The notes: generated by a model not told the origin, from the letters alone. A stretch of 64,000 bases of DNA from Enterococcus saigonensis (GCF_011397115.1 NZ_AP022822.1:2636001-2700000); one strand, 5' to 3'. Numbered from the stretch's first letter, positions 49,966 to 59,385 are shown. Numbers and translations: made by a program.

Positions 49966-50003
49966 ATCTCTTATCTAACTTCTTTAAGCGTCAGATAAGA
50001 GAT
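49966..50003 (-). promoter_or_regulatory. Hairpin between larD and larE
   Basis: Arms ATCTCTTATCTAAC / GTCAGATAAGAGAT pair at 13 of 14 positions around a 10-base loop, followed on the transcript by a weak T stretch. It may reduce read-through into larE or be a processing site. Confidence 0.5.
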
Positions 50004-50017
50004 AGTCGAAATTTATG

Positions 50018-50728
50018 TTAAATGTGTAAGAAATATCTGACGAATAAAGCGGCAAAGGCAGCTCCGACAAATGGTGCTGTACCAGGTACAAGTAAACCAT
50101 ATTGCCAATCGTTATTAGCTTTATTGGCAATTGGTAACAATTGGAAAGCCAAACGCGGACCTAAGTCGCGGGCTTGGTTCATAGCAAAACCAGTAGTTCC
50201 GCCTAATCCCATCCCAACGGCCCAAACAAGTAAACCGACACCAATTGGTAACATTGATTCTGCATTGTGGGCGATTGCTAAAATACCAGTCAAAAATACA
50301 AAAGTAGCAAAGGCTTCGACAAAATAGTTCCGTGGTAAGTTACGTAAATTAGGATTGGTTGAAAAAATATTCCGAATCGCAATCGGATCAACTGAACCTT
50401 CTGAAGCTTTAAAGTGGTCCGCATACATAATATAAACAATAATAGCTCCGACAACACCACCTAGCATTTCAGCAATTACATAAGGTACAAATGAACTCCA
50501 AGGAATCATCCCTAAAATAGCTTGTGCTAATGCCATTGCAGGATTAATACATACACCACCGAAGATGAACAAGACAACCGTAATCCCAAATGCCCACGTT
50601 GTAATGGCAAATAAATGTCCTGACCCTGCATATTTGGTTTTCTTTAAGACTTCATCACAATGAACCCCCACACCAAAGATAATCATCAATGCAGTCCCCA
50701 TAAATTCTGATAATAAATTGTGCACCAT
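50018..50728 (-). CDS. larD: LarD, aquaglyceroporin-type lactic acid channel
   Basis: A 236-residue MIP-family channel with six membrane helices; in L. plantarum the equivalent gene of the lar operon encodes a lactic acid channel. The first pore motif is NPA (62-64, INPAMALAQA). The second is NQA (184-186, AMNQARDLGPR) instead of NPA. Position within larABC-D-E makes the lactate role more likely than glycerol uptake. The larC gene ends 20 bases upstream. Confidence 0.85.
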   Translation of the reverse strand: MVHNLLSEFMGTALMIIFGVGVHCDEVLKKTKYAGSGHLFAITTWAFGITVVLFIFGGVCINPAMALAQAILGMIPWSSFVPYVIAEMLGGVVGAIIVYIMYADHFKASEGSVDPIAIRNIFSTNPNLRNLPRNYFVEAFATFVFLTGILAIAHNAESMLPIGVGLLVWAVGMGLGGTTGFAMNQARDLGPRLAFQLLPIANKANNDWQYGLLVPGTAPFVGAAFAALFVRYFLHI

Positions 50729-50748
50729 TAAAAAAACTCCTTTTTCTT

Positions 50749-52014
50749 TTAAAGATATTTTTCCAAGTCGTGGTAGACTTGATAAATTGATAAATCATTT
50801 TCTTTTGCAATACGTTGGCACTCTGAAAATTCAAGTGTATTTTTTTCTATTTCTTCATAACGATTTTGCTTTATTTGAATCGCACCATAAGGCGTTTTTT
50901 TTGTACCAAATGTTCGTTGCATCACTGTGCGGGCCATGGATGTATAACGAACGCCGATTGTACTTGTTTGACGGAATAATTCCTTTGTGAAAACATCTTT
51001 TTGTTCAGGCTGACAAAGTAGTGTCAATAAAATTCCGCTACGATTTTTCTTCATATGAATTGGAATATAAAAAACATCTAGCGCCCCTTTAGACAAAAGG
51101 TATTCCATAACATACCCTAATTGTTCCGGTGTTTGATCATCGATATTTGCTTCGATTTTTAGAATCTGATCTTGCGTCTGATGTATTTCTTTTTTACTTG
51201 GTCCTTGTCTTAACAAAGAGCCTCGCAATGCATTGAATTTTCCTGTCTCTCTTTTTCCAAAGCCATACCCGACTTTTTCAATCTCTTGGCCTTCAAGTGG
51301 ACGAAATATCGGCTGTATTTCTTTGAAGATTGCTATCCCAGTAGGTGTAACTAATTCTGTCTGAATCTCAAAATCTTGTCGGATAATAAGGTTTGTTCCC
51401 TTCCTTAATTGCATGACAGCAGGCACAGGCACGGGCATGACACCATGAGCAACTTCGATTGTACCCGAGCCTTCCGTGATATAAGAAGAATAAACTTGTG
51501 AGATTTCCAATTGTTCCCAAAGAATGAAAAAACTAAGGACATCCACAATCGAGTCAATTGCTCCTACCTCATGAAAATGGATTTCTTCTACTGCTTTATT
51601 ATGAACAGCTGCTTCAGCTTGCGCGATATCAAGGAAAACATTGCGGCTATGTTTTTTAACAGTCTTTGTTAAAGAGCTTTTATCAATGATTGCCAAAATA
51701 TCTTGCAAATTGCGAGCATGAGCATGATTGTGATCGTGCTCGTGGTGATGATGTGCAAGGTGGGCAGGTTGATTTGTTGGCGAGAAATCATTCTCAATCC
51801 CATGGTCTTTTGCACCATGAGCCAAATGAACATCAAAATCAGTCCCATAAATACTACTTTTGGCTATTCGTTGCACATGCAGATGGTAGCCTGCTACCGG
51901 AATTTTTGCCAATTCCTTTTTCAAATCCTCTACATTTCCACCTAAATCGATCAATAAACCATTCAGCATATCACCACTCAGGCCAGAAAAAGGTTCTAAA
52001 TACAATGTCTTCAT
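50749..52014 (-). CDS. larC: LarC, nickel-pincer cofactor nickel insertase (single, fused form)
   Basis: CTP-dependent cyclometallase that inserts nickel into the pincer ligand. The 421-residue product has the N-terminal LarC signature LYLEPFSGLSGDMLNGLLID, a His-rich probable nickel-binding loop (H85-H99, AHHHHEHDHNHAH), HFHEVGAIDSIVDVL and the C-terminal domain with KIEANIDDQTPEQLGYVMEY and MKKNRSGILLTLLC. In L. plantarum it is read as LarC1 and LarC2; here one frame spans both. Its ATG overlaps the larB stop (ATGA). Confidence 0.94.
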   Translation of the reverse strand: MKTLYLEPFSGLSGDMLNGLLIDLGGNVEDLKKELAKIPVAGYHLHVQRIAKSSIYGTDFDVHLAHGAKDHGIENDFSPTNQPAHLAHHHHEHDHNHAHARNLQDILAIIDKSSLTKTVKKHSRNVFLDIAQAEAAVHNKAVEEIHFHEVGAIDSIVDVLSFFILWEQLEISQVYSSYITEGSGTIEVAHGVMPVPVPAVMQLRKGTNLIIRQDFEIQTELVTPTGIAIFKEIQPIFRPLEGQEIEKVGYGFGKRETGKFNALRGSLLRQGPSKKEIHQTQDQILKIEANIDDQTPEQLGYVMEYLLSKGALDVFYIPIHMKKNRSGILLTLLCQPEQKDVFTKELFRQTSTIGVRYTSMARTVMQRTFGTKKTPYGAIQIKQNRYEEIEKNTLEFSECQRIAKENDLSIYQVYHDLEKYL

Positions 52015-52751
52015 TTTTTTCTCCTTAACTGATTGATCATGCTGGCGTTATAAGCCGCACCAAATCCATTGTCAATATTGACGACACTAACTCCTGAAGA
52101 ACAACTATTAAGCATTCCCAATAAAGCAGTGAGACCTTTAAAATTACTTCCATAGCCAATACTAGTCGGAACCGCAATCACTGGAACATTTACCAGTCCA
52201 CCAACGACACTGACCAAGGCACCTTCCATTCCAGCAATTACAATCACAACAGAAGCCTGTTGAATGTCTTCTAAGCGGGCAAATAAGCGATGGATGCCCG
52301 CAACACCCACATCATAAATTCGCTTTACCTGATTGCCGAAAGTTTCCGCTGTAACGGCTGCCTCTTCAGCAACGGATACATCCGATGTTCCTGCTGTGAC
52401 AATGGCAATATAATCTGATGTTTGAATTTCCATTGGTTGGAGAACAAAACAACGAGCCAGTTCAAAATATTCACCTTTCGGAAAGGCTGTTTTTAGTGCC
52501 TTGCCTTTTTCTATCGATACGCGCGTTGCCAGAATCGGGCGTTCTTCTTGCTCTAAAACTTTCACAATTCCTTTGATCTGTTCTAAGTTTTTTCCTTCAC
52601 CATAAATGATTTCCGGATAGCCGTTTCTTTCTTTTCGCTGTGTATCGATTTTAGCGTAGCCCAATTCATCAAAGCCTTTCAGCTTTTCAGCTGCCTCATC
52701 AATGGTTAGCTTTCCTGATTGAACACCTTTTAATATTTCTTTTCTGTCCAT
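52011..52751 (-). CDS. larB: LarB, nickel-pincer cofactor carboxylase/hydrolase
   Basis: Carboxylates nicotinic acid adenine dinucleotide and hydrolyses it to start cofactor synthesis. The 246-residue product has the AIR-carboxylase-like (PurE) C-terminal half: VTAGTSDVSVAEEAAVTAE, IVIAGMEGALVSVVGGLVNV, VIAVPTSIGYGSNF. The N-terminal part (about 1-90) is the family-specific piece. It is coupled to larC by a 4-base overlap and lies 23 bases after larA. Confidence 0.94.
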   Translation of the reverse strand: MDRKEILKGVQSGKLTIDEAAEKLKGFDELGYAKIDTQRKERNGYPEIIYGEGKNLEQIKGIVKVLEQEERPILATRVSIEKGKALKTAFPKGEYFELARCFVLQPMEIQTSDYIAIVTAGTSDVSVAEEAAVTAETFGNQVKRIYDVGVAGIHRLFARLEDIQQASVVIVIAGMEGALVSVVGGLVNVPVIAVPTSIGYGSNFKGLTALLGMLNSCSSGVSVVNIDNGFGAAYNASMINQLRRKK

Positions 52752-52774
52752 TGTTTTATTCCTCCAAACAACTA

Positions 52775-54049
52775 CTATTGGACGATAACTGACAAACCGT
52801 CGCGAATCACTGTAACTTGTGCTTGGCTACCTTCGATTTCAAAGGCACGTTCCAATGCTTCATCCAGTGTTTTCGCTAATTCCATATGCATATCTGTAAT
52901 AAGTTTTGGATCGACTAGATCAGATACGTAAATAACATGATGATGTACCAAAATTCTAGCTAAGATTTGTGAAGTCCATTGATCAGGTACCGTTTCTAAA
53001 CGGGGCGTGTGGATTGCTTGCTCTAAAAATTCTTTTGGATCTTTCACATCTGCTAAATTGTGGTAGAAACCTTCTCCACCATGTCCATCGCCAGAGCCGG
53101 CAACCATGATAATCACGCCGCCTTCTTTATTTGTTGCTTCAGCGGCAGTCATCCCTTTAACTGCTTGATAAATATTTTGATCCAATGGAAAACCACCATT
53201 GGTAGAAATCGCAATATCACATGGAATTTTTTCTACACTCGCTAAGTCGCGAACGAATTCACAGCCTACCTTATGGGCATCTTCCATATCACCAGCAAAT
53301 GAACCAATAATATGTTTTTCACCATCCAAAACGACATTTACGATAAAAGCTAGTCCGGCTGTCCGTGCAGCGTAAACCATATCTTTGTGAATAGGATTGT
53401 GGTCTAAGTTACCTGTCCGTGCTTTGTTTGAATCAATAAATTCACCGGAGTGGTTAGCCATGATTGTCTTATAAGAAGCAACTCCTGGCAAAACAGCTTT
53501 ACGCCCGCCAGAAAAACCGGCAAAAAAGTGAGATTCAATAAATCCTTCAGCAATTAATAAATCCGCTTCTGCTGCAATGCGATTGATGATACAGTCACCA
53601 CCAGAAGGCAGTTGTCCGATTTTCTTCATAGAAGCGTCATCTGTTGAGACATGCATCACGATTTCTTCATGGTCAACAATTTCTTGGCCATACTTATTGA
53701 TTAGTTCTTCGCGAGTTGAAGGACGATGGAAACCTGTTGCAACTAAAATACGAATTCTCGCATCTGGAGCTACACTGCGAATACGGCGTAACAAAATGGG
53801 GGTGATAATGTGGGAAGGAACGGGTCGTGTGTGGTCAGAGCTAATGATGACGATATCTTTTTTTCCTTGAGCTAATTCTTCTAGTGAAGAACTGCCGATT
53901 GGATTATCTAAAGATTTTTCAACCGTTTCTTGTTCAGAAAGTGGATTTTGAAAATTTTCTGCTTTTGATTCCAATAGACCAGCAAAATTTTGTTTTGGAA
54001 CTTTTGCTGTAATCAATTGTTTGTCATATGGTAATTCAATTTCTACCAT
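52775..54049 (-). CDS. larA: LarA, nickel-dependent lactate racemase
   Basis: Interconverts L- and D-lactate with the covalently bound nickel-pincer nucleotide. The 424-residue product keeps all key residues at the positions reported for L. plantarum LarA: His108 (ATGFHRP), His174 (IESHFFAGFS), cofactor-linked Lys184 (GGRKAVLPG) and His200 (IMANHSG). First gene of larABCDE, divergent from larR. ATG after AAGGAGATG. Confidence 0.97.
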   Translation of the reverse strand: MVEIELPYDKQLITAKVPKQNFAGLLESKAENFQNPLSEQETVEKSLDNPIGSSSLEELAQGKKDIVIISSDHTRPVPSHIITPILLRRIRSVAPDARIRILVATGFHRPSTREELINKYGQEIVDHEEIVMHVSTDDASMKKIGQLPSGGDCIINRIAAEADLLIAEGFIESHFFAGFSGGRKAVLPGVASYKTIMANHSGEFIDSNKARTGNLDHNPIHKDMVYAARTAGLAFIVNVVLDGEKHIIGSFAGDMEDAHKVGCEFVRDLASVEKIPCDIAISTNGGFPLDQNIYQAVKGMTAAEATNKEGGVIIMVAGSGDGHGGEGFYHNLADVKDPKEFLEQAIHTPRLETVPDQWTSQILARILVHHHVIYVSDLVDPKLITDMHMELAKTLDEALERAFEIEGSQAQVTVIRDGLSVIVQ

Positions 54050-54212
54050 AATGGTTCATCTCCTTGTTTTTACTTACGGAGGTTAGTATACTGAAAAAAA
54101 AATTCACAGATGACGCAATTGATAGTATTATTTGTTAACATGCTTTTTTTTGTCCCGTAGATAATAGGTAACGCAAGAATGAAATAAAAAAGGTTTAAAA
54201 GGAGTTTTTTTG
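54050..54212. promoter_or_regulatory. larA-larR divergent control region
   Basis: A 163-base spacer. TATACT (54084-54089) on the larA strand is a plausible -10 with no good -35, as expected for an activator-dependent promoter. A TGTTAACA palindrome (about 54133-54140) lies upstream of it and is a candidate LarR site. The true operator cannot be fixed from one sequence. Confidence 0.45.
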
Positions 54213-54869
54213 ATGGAGTCCGATTACTTAGTTTCTTTTTTAGAGGAAAAACAAACCACCATAATAAAAAAAAGAAGGCACACTTACTTGTCCTATCATG
54301 GATTAGAAGAGGCTTATAGCTATGTTTTGAAAGAAGGAATCGTCAAAACAAGTATCATTTTAAAGGACGGTCGTGAATTCAATTTATCTTATATTGTTGC
54401 ACCAGATATTATTTCTTTATTAAAAGATGAAGTATCCAATTATACGTCTGCTCCTTTCAACGTACGAATTGAATCAGAGGAGGCCAGTTTTTATCGTATC
54501 CCCCGTGCTACATTTTGGGAATATGTAAAAGAAAATCAAATTTTGCAAGATTATGTACGCGACTATTATCGGAAAAAATTGTCTGAAAACATTGAAGCAT
54601 TGCAAAATATGACGATGAACGGAAAAAAAGGAGCCGTTTGTGCCTTTATTAATAAACTGATTCATCTCTTTGGTGTACAGCAACAACGAGGTATTTTAAT
54701 TGACTTTCCTGTAACCAACGAAGACATTGCTGGTTTTTGCGGGATTTCCACTCGAAATAGTGTAAACCGAATCATACATGACTTAAAACAAGAACAGGTA
54801 ATTGAAATCCATAATCAAAAAATATTCGTTCTTGATTTAGAGTATCTTACCGATTATACCGCAAACTAA
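54213..54869 (+). CDS. larR: LarR, Crp/Fnr-family regulator of the lar operons
   Basis: A 218-residue regulator with an N-terminal cyclic-nucleotide-type sensor domain (about 1-135) and a C-terminal Crp-type helix-turn-helix (VTNEDIAGFCGISTRNSVNR). In L. plantarum LarR activates lar genes when L-lactate is in excess. Divergent from larA and first of larR-MN-Q-O. A TTG lies directly before ATG 54213; AAGGAG precedes both. Confidence 0.9.
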   Translation: MESDYLVSFLEEKQTTIIKKRRHTYLSYHGLEEAYSYVLKEGIVKTSIILKDGREFNLSYIVAPDIISLLKDEVSNYTSAPFNVRIESEEASFYRIPRATFWEYVKENQILQDYVRDYYRKKLSENIEALQNMTMNGKKGAVCAFINKLIHLFGVQQQRGILIDFPVTNEDIAGFCGISTRNSVNRIIHDLKQEQVIEIHNQKIFVLDLEYLTDYTAN

Positions 54870-54884
54870 AAGGAGTCTTATGTT

Positions 54885-55862
54885 ATGCATATTCCAGAAA
54901 ATTATCTTAGTCCACAAACTTGTGGCGTTATGTTAGCCACTGTTGCACCGGTTTGGTATGTATCTATCAAAAAAGTAGATGCACAAATCAAACTACACAA
55001 AGAAACAATCCCAATGTTAGGACTTTCTTCTTCTTTGTCCTTTCTTATTATGATGTTTAATTTGCCTGTCCCTGGTGGCACAACTGCACACGCAGTTGGC
55101 GCAGTCTTGTTAGCCATCTTAAGTGGTCCATGGGCGGCTTGTCTATCCGTTTCTGTAGCATTACTGCTCCAGTCACTGCTTTTTGGTGATGGTGGAATTT
55201 TAGCTTTTGGTGCAAATTGTTTTACCATGGCAGTGGTTATGCCTTTTGTCGGGTATGGTATTTATTTACTGCTAAAAAAACATGCACCAAAAATTGGTGC
55301 CTTTCTTGCTGCTTACGTTGGTGTGAATGCGGCTGCTCTGGCAACAGCTATCTTACTTGGTGTACAACCACTACTTTTCCACGACGCTGCCCGCCAGCCA
55401 CTCTATAATCCTTACCCGTTAAACATTACTATTCCAGCCATGATGAGTGTCCATTTACTCGTAATTGGCTTTGTGGAAGGTATTTTTACATTAAGTGTTT
55501 TAAGTTTTGTAAAAAGAAGTACCCAAACAGATACCTTCACTTTGTTGCCTGTCAATACGCGGCGCTTGAAATTTATCCTGATTGGTTTTGTACTTCTTTC
55601 ACCACTTGGTCTACTTGCCAGCGGTACTGCTTGGGGCGAATGGGATTTAAATGAGCTGGTTAAAACATTGAAAGATAATCATTTACCAACCCATAAACCC
55701 CAAGGAATGGTTCATGGTTTATCTTTTCACTCATTATTTAGCGACTATACTATCCCCGGTTTGCCCATTAGCATCGGCTATATTCTTTGCGGAATCACCG
55801 CAATCTTAGTCTTTTTATTACTCTATCGGTTACTGTTTGAAAGAAGGAACAAAAATGCCTGA
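54885..55862 (+). CDS. larMN: LarMN, nickel-transport S-component (CbiM-type with fused N part)
   Basis: Substrate-specific component of an energy-coupling-factor nickel importer. The 325-residue product begins HIPENYLSPQTCG, where His2 is the metal ligand of CbiM/NikM proteins, has about seven membrane helices, and ends with an extra CbiN/LarN-like part (LASGTAWGEWDLNELVKTLK) plus a C-terminal helix. It supplies nickel for LarC. It is followed by larQ, whose start overlaps its end by 8 bases. Confidence 0.93.
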   Translation: MHIPENYLSPQTCGVMLATVAPVWYVSIKKVDAQIKLHKETIPMLGLSSSLSFLIMMFNLPVPGGTTAHAVGAVLLAILSGPWAACLSVSVALLLQSLLFGDGGILAFGANCFTMAVVMPFVGYGIYLLLKKHAPKIGAFLAAYVGVNAAALATAILLGVQPLLFHDAARQPLYNPYPLNITIPAMMSVHLLVIGFVEGIFTLSVLSFVKRSTQTDTFTLLPVNTRRLKFILIGFVLLSPLGLLASGTAWGEWDLNELVKTLKDNHLPTHKPQGMVHGLSFHSLFSDYTIPGLPISIGYILCGITAILVFLLLYRLLFERRNKNA

Positions 55863-56637
55863 ATGGCTAACCCACCAAAATGAAAGCTTACTTTCCGATA
55901 AAAAAGATACCTTTTTGATTAAAAATCAAAAAGGGCTTCTTTTTATACTTGAAAAATTTGACGCATCTCCTGAAAAAAATGCGGCAACTCCCATTCATCC
56001 GACCCTTTCCTTTCTTTCAACTATTGGGCTACTACTCGTGATGAGCTTGACGCAAAGCCTGCTGGTATTATGGATTTGCGGACTTTATTTTATGGGGATG
56101 TTGTTGTTTATGCCACCAGCAAAAAGTCGACAAATTCTAAGTAAAAGTGTAGTGCTGTTAATCATGCCCTTGTTTGTCTACTTCCCTAGTTTATTGCTGC
56201 ACCAAGCAAACCTTTTATTTATAATCCGGTTGCCATTTATTGCTTTTGTAATTAGCCACTACACAGAGACAACCACGAGCTATCAGCTTCTTGGACTTTT
56301 AAAACGCTGGCATTTACCAAATATTGTTTTATTTCAGTTGGATATTACGATCAAATACATTTATCTATTGGCAAAAGTTCTACTAAACATGGTCAAAGGC
56401 ATACGAGCACGTCACGTGGGTAATCACCATTTAAAAATGTACCTGGGAACAAACCTCATTGCATTGGTTTATTTACGTTCTCTCGATTACGGGAAAAAAT
56501 TGCAACAAGCTATGGAAGCACGCGGGTTTGACGGAACTTATCATTCTCAGAAGATACCTTTTAAAAAAACAGACTATTGGTATATCTTATTACAAGCTGC
56601 GTTATTTTTAGTAATCTTTTTGATTGGGAGGATTTGA
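55855..56637 (+). CDS. larQ: LarQ, ECF-type nickel transporter T component
   Basis: A 260-residue membrane protein of the CbiQ/EcfT family with about five helices and the coupling motifs MEARGFDGTY near the C-terminus and IRARHVGNHH before it. It couples LarO ATPase activity to LarMN. ATG 55855 follows AAGGA and overlaps the end of larMN; the frame opens at 55837. The larO start comes 3 bases after its stop codon. Confidence 0.92.
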   Translation: MPEWLTHQNESLLSDKKDTFLIKNQKGLLFILEKFDASPEKNAATPIHPTLSFLSTIGLLLVMSLTQSLLVLWICGLYFMGMLLFMPPAKSRQILSKSVVLLIMPLFVYFPSLLLHQANLLFIIRLPFIAFVISHYTETTTSYQLLGLLKRWHLPNIVLFQLDITIKYIYLLAKVLLNMVKGIRARHVGNHHLKMYLGTNLIALVYLRSLDYGKKLQQAMEARGFDGTYHSQKIPFKKTDYWYILLQAALFLVIFLIGRI

Positions 56638-56639
56638 AG

Positions 56640-57350
56640 ATGTTTGAATTAGAGGACGTTCGTTTTGTTTATCCAAAAACACAGTTAGAAGTATTTCAGC
56701 CTTATTCTGACATAATTTCTAACGGTGCCTATTTATTACTAATGGGCGATAATGGCAGTGGAAAATCTACTTTTTTGAATTTACTCGCAGGTTTTCAACT
56801 TCCTTCAACGGGAAAAATCGTATTTAATGGAAAAGAAATGAAAGCTTGGCAAAAAAATAAAAAAGCCTTTTATCGCCAACTCGGTATTCTTTTTCAAGAT
56901 GTTGACCATCAATTGTTCAATAACAGTGTCTATGATGAAATTGCCTTTGGTCCAAGACAATTGGAACTATCTGAAAATGAAGTACAACAACGGGTTGAAG
57001 ACTGTCTAAAACTATTGAAAATCGATCATTTGAAGCACCGTGTTCCTTATCAATTATCCGGCGGCGAAAAGAAAAAAGTCGCCTTTGCGAGTATTTTAGC
57101 GATGAACCCAGATGTTTTTTTACTGGATGAACCTTTCACTGGCTTAACCAAAGATGCAGAAAAATTGTTTAAAGAGATTCTTCGAAATTTGCACCACATT
57201 GGAAAAACAATTTTACTAGCTTCCCATGACTATCGTAGTTTTCAAGACGAACCAGTGGAAGTGTTGTTATTTGAAGGAAAAGTAACTCATTACACTCAAG
57301 CACAACTTCACGCAGATCAAAGATTAACCAGGCATTTAGCCGATTATTAG
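56640..57350 (+). CDS. larO: LarO, ECF-type nickel transporter ATP-binding protein
   Basis: A 236-residue ATPase with Walker A GDNGSGKST, Q-loop FQDVDHQLF, signature LSGGEKKKVAFASI, Walker B VFLLDEPFTGL and switch His LLASHDY. The Q-loop form FQDVDHQLF is typical of cobalt/nickel ECF ATPases. ATG 56640 follows GGAGG; the frame extends up to 56577 inside larQ without support. Last gene of the lar import operon. Confidence 0.93.
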   Translation: MFELEDVRFVYPKTQLEVFQPYSDIISNGAYLLLMGDNGSGKSTFLNLLAGFQLPSTGKIVFNGKEMKAWQKNKKAFYRQLGILFQDVDHQLFNNSVYDEIAFGPRQLELSENEVQQRVEDCLKLLKIDHLKHRVPYQLSGGEKKKVAFASILAMNPDVFLLDEPFTGLTKDAEKLFKEILRNLHHIGKTILLASHDYRSFQDEPVEVLLFEGKVTHYTQAQLHADQRLTRHLADY

Positions 57351-57389
57351 TCATTTAAATGCTGATAATTCCAGTGATTAAAATTAGGC

Positions 57390-57432
57390 AAAAAAAGAAA
57401 GGACAGCAAACTAGCCCGTCCTTTCTTTTTTT
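57390..57432. terminator. Terminator after larO
   Basis: Arms AAAAAAGAAAGGAC / GTCCTTTCTTTTTT around a 15-base loop, between convergent genes. Confidence 0.88.
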
Positions 57433-57440
57433 AGTTTCAC

Positions 57441-57731
57441 TTAAAAAACAAACTGTTGATTTAAATCTTTTAATTCCGCAATCTTTTTTTCTACCTCATT
57501 ATAATTGGAGGCATAACGGTCAACAGCTTGACTGATAAATAGATCACGAGTTTGATCAAATTCCGCCAAGAATTCTGCAACAGAAGGATTGGATTCCCCC
57601 AGATAATCTTTTCGCAATTGCAGTGCATTTTGATACGCATCATTTAAGAAAATCAAAACGGCTTCTTTTTCAAATCGTACTTGATAAGCCGACTCTAAAC
57701 GTTCAATTACTGCATTTGTCCATTTGTTCAT
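57441..57731 (-). CDS. Small hypothetical protein
   Basis: A 96-residue, mostly helical, charged protein (WTNAVIERLESAYQVRFEKE to KKIAELKDLNQQFVF) with no signal peptide, membrane segment or Cys residue. I do not recognise the family. The strong binding site GGAGAG before the ATG, the terminator at its end and good codon use suggest that it is a real gene. The C-terminal half has a possible coiled coil (about 70-92). No functional hint from neighbours, which belong to unrelated operons. Confidence 0.6.
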   Translation of the reverse strand: MNKWTNAVIERLESAYQVRFEKEAVLIFLNDAYQNALQLRKDYLGESNPSVAEFLAEFDQTRDLFISQAVDRYASNYNEVEKKIAELKDLNQQFVF

Positions 57732-57898
57732 AAAAAATCTCTCCTTAGACCAAATTTTCCTACTAGGGGATAATTCAGTTCACTTACTTTCTCTATTATT
57801 ATAGGAAAATTCAGCGTGTTCAAAACCAAGTTTCATACCCAAAAAAGAGAGTACCAATTATGGTTACCCAAATGCTACACCTCTTTCTCTTAATCTAC

Positions 57899-57934
57899 AA
57901 AAAAAGCCCCCCTAAAAAATTAGGCAGGCTTTTA
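57899..57934 (-). terminator. Terminator after the second U32 gene
   Basis: Arms AAAAAGCC..CCTAA / TTAGG..GGCTTTT with internal mismatches, 12 bases past the stop codon. Confidence 0.75.
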
Positions 57935-57945
57935 GATTGTTTTGT

Positions 57946-59190
57946 TTAATCTTTCTTCTTGCGTATCATATCCCCCACTGCAACATCTTGGGCAACTGGC
58001 ATTGTTAAAATCATCATCGGATTTGGCGCCCGATCAATCATTTCACCTTCATCATTTTTCATCCATGTCACAGATTGCTCAAAATGTTTAAAGCCAGGAG
58101 AATAAAATTCAATTTCATCCCCTACAGAAAAATGGTTCCGTTGACGAATAGTCGCAATTTTTGTCGTCGGATCATAGGCCATCACTTCGCCAACAAATTG
58201 ATACTGCGGAATTTTGCGTCGGGGACCAAATAATTGCTCATTTTCCGTTGGTGTGTGGTAATAAAAACCCGTTGAAAGTTCTCGTTGCGCTACTTTCCAT
58301 AATTCATCAATCCACTCTTGTTTGCACACATAATTTTCCGGATCGGAAATATAGCTGTCAACAGCAGCTTTATAGACATTTGAAACAGTGGATACATAAT
58401 GGATGGATTTCATACGTCCTTCGATTTTTAAACTATCTACACCGTTTTCGATTAAATCTGGAATATGTTCAATCATCGTCATATCAACAGCACTCATAGA
58501 AAATTCTTCATTCACGTTTCCTTTATCCGTTAAACTACGATGTTGCTCGGTACCAAAAGGCATATCATATAATTCATATTTCCAACGACAGGATTGGGAA
58601 CAGCCGCCACGATTGGCATCTCGCATGGACATATGATTGGATAAAGTACAGCGGCCTGAATACGAAATACACATGGCGCCATGAATAAAAGCTTCAATTT
58701 CAACATCGGTATTTTTGCGGATTTCCGCTACTTCTGCCATTGAAACTTCTCGCGCTAAAACAACCCGCTCCAAGCCTTCATTTTTCCAAAATTCCAATGT
58801 TTCAAAATTCGTTGCAGAAGCCTGTGTTGATAAATGGATAGGTAAGCCTGGAGCTTCTGTGGCACAAATTTCAATCAAGGCAGGATCAGACACAATCACC
58901 GCACTAATTCCCACATCCCGCAATTCGCGGAAAAATTCGCCGGCACCTTCTTGATTTCCTTCATGAGTCACCATATTTGCTGCAACATAGACTTTGGCGT
59001 TGTGTTCTTTAGCAAATGCAACCCCTTCTGCCATATCTTCATAAGTAAAATTACCAGCTCGGCTACGTAAACCATAGGCATTGCCACCAATATAAACAGC
59101 ATCAGCCCCATAATGAATCGCCGTTTTTAGTTTTTCTAATGTCCCAGCTGGAGCTAGAACCTCCGGCCGTTTCAAAACTTTCTTTGTCAT
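57946..59190 (-). CDS. trhP2: U32 family protein, tRNA 5-hydroxyuridine synthesis (TrhP2-like)
   Basis: A 414-residue protein with the U32 signature EAFIHGAMCISYSGRCTLSN and the iron-sulfur-type cysteines of GGCSQSCRWKYEL. Although named peptidases, YrrO/RlhA relatives hydroxylate uridine at tRNA position 34 (or 23S rRNA) using prephenate-derived oxygen chemistry. Length and the downstream position relative to the shorter U32 gene match the B. subtilis yrrN-yrrO pair, here separated by 195 bases. ATG after AAAGGAT. Confidence 0.82.
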   Translation of the reverse strand: MTKKVLKRPEVLAPAGTLEKLKTAIHYGADAVYIGGNAYGLRSRAGNFTYEDMAEGVAFAKEHNAKVYVAANMVTHEGNQEGAGEFFRELRDVGISAVIVSDPALIEICATEAPGLPIHLSTQASATNFETLEFWKNEGLERVVLAREVSMAEVAEIRKNTDVEIEAFIHGAMCISYSGRCTLSNHMSMRDANRGGCSQSCRWKYELYDMPFGTEQHRSLTDKGNVNEEFSMSAVDMTMIEHIPDLIENGVDSLKIEGRMKSIHYVSTVSNVYKAAVDSYISDPENYVCKQEWIDELWKVAQRELSTGFYYHTPTENEQLFGPRRKIPQYQFVGEVMAYDPTTKIATIRQRNHFSVGDEIEFYSPGFKHFEQSVTWMKNDEGEMIDRAPNPMMILTMPVAQDVAVGDMIRKKKD

Positions 59191-59385
59191 ATCCTTTTGT
59201 CACTCCTGCTTTGACAGTTGCCCAGCTCTTTTATGGAGCTTGTGGCAATGCAATTTATTTAAACTTAAAAATAGGCACAAACTAAAACAAATGCCTGCTT
59301 AAAATAGGAATTTAGACGCTTGCTTTTGTTCTTATTCACTGCGCTTTTTGCCTATTTTGCTTGCTTCATTTTTTTGAAATCTTTT

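Noticed and set aside
50018..50728. Glycerol facilitator GlpF as the main call
   Set aside because: The family fits, but the position inside larABC-E argues for the lactate channel LarD; glycerol genes are absent.
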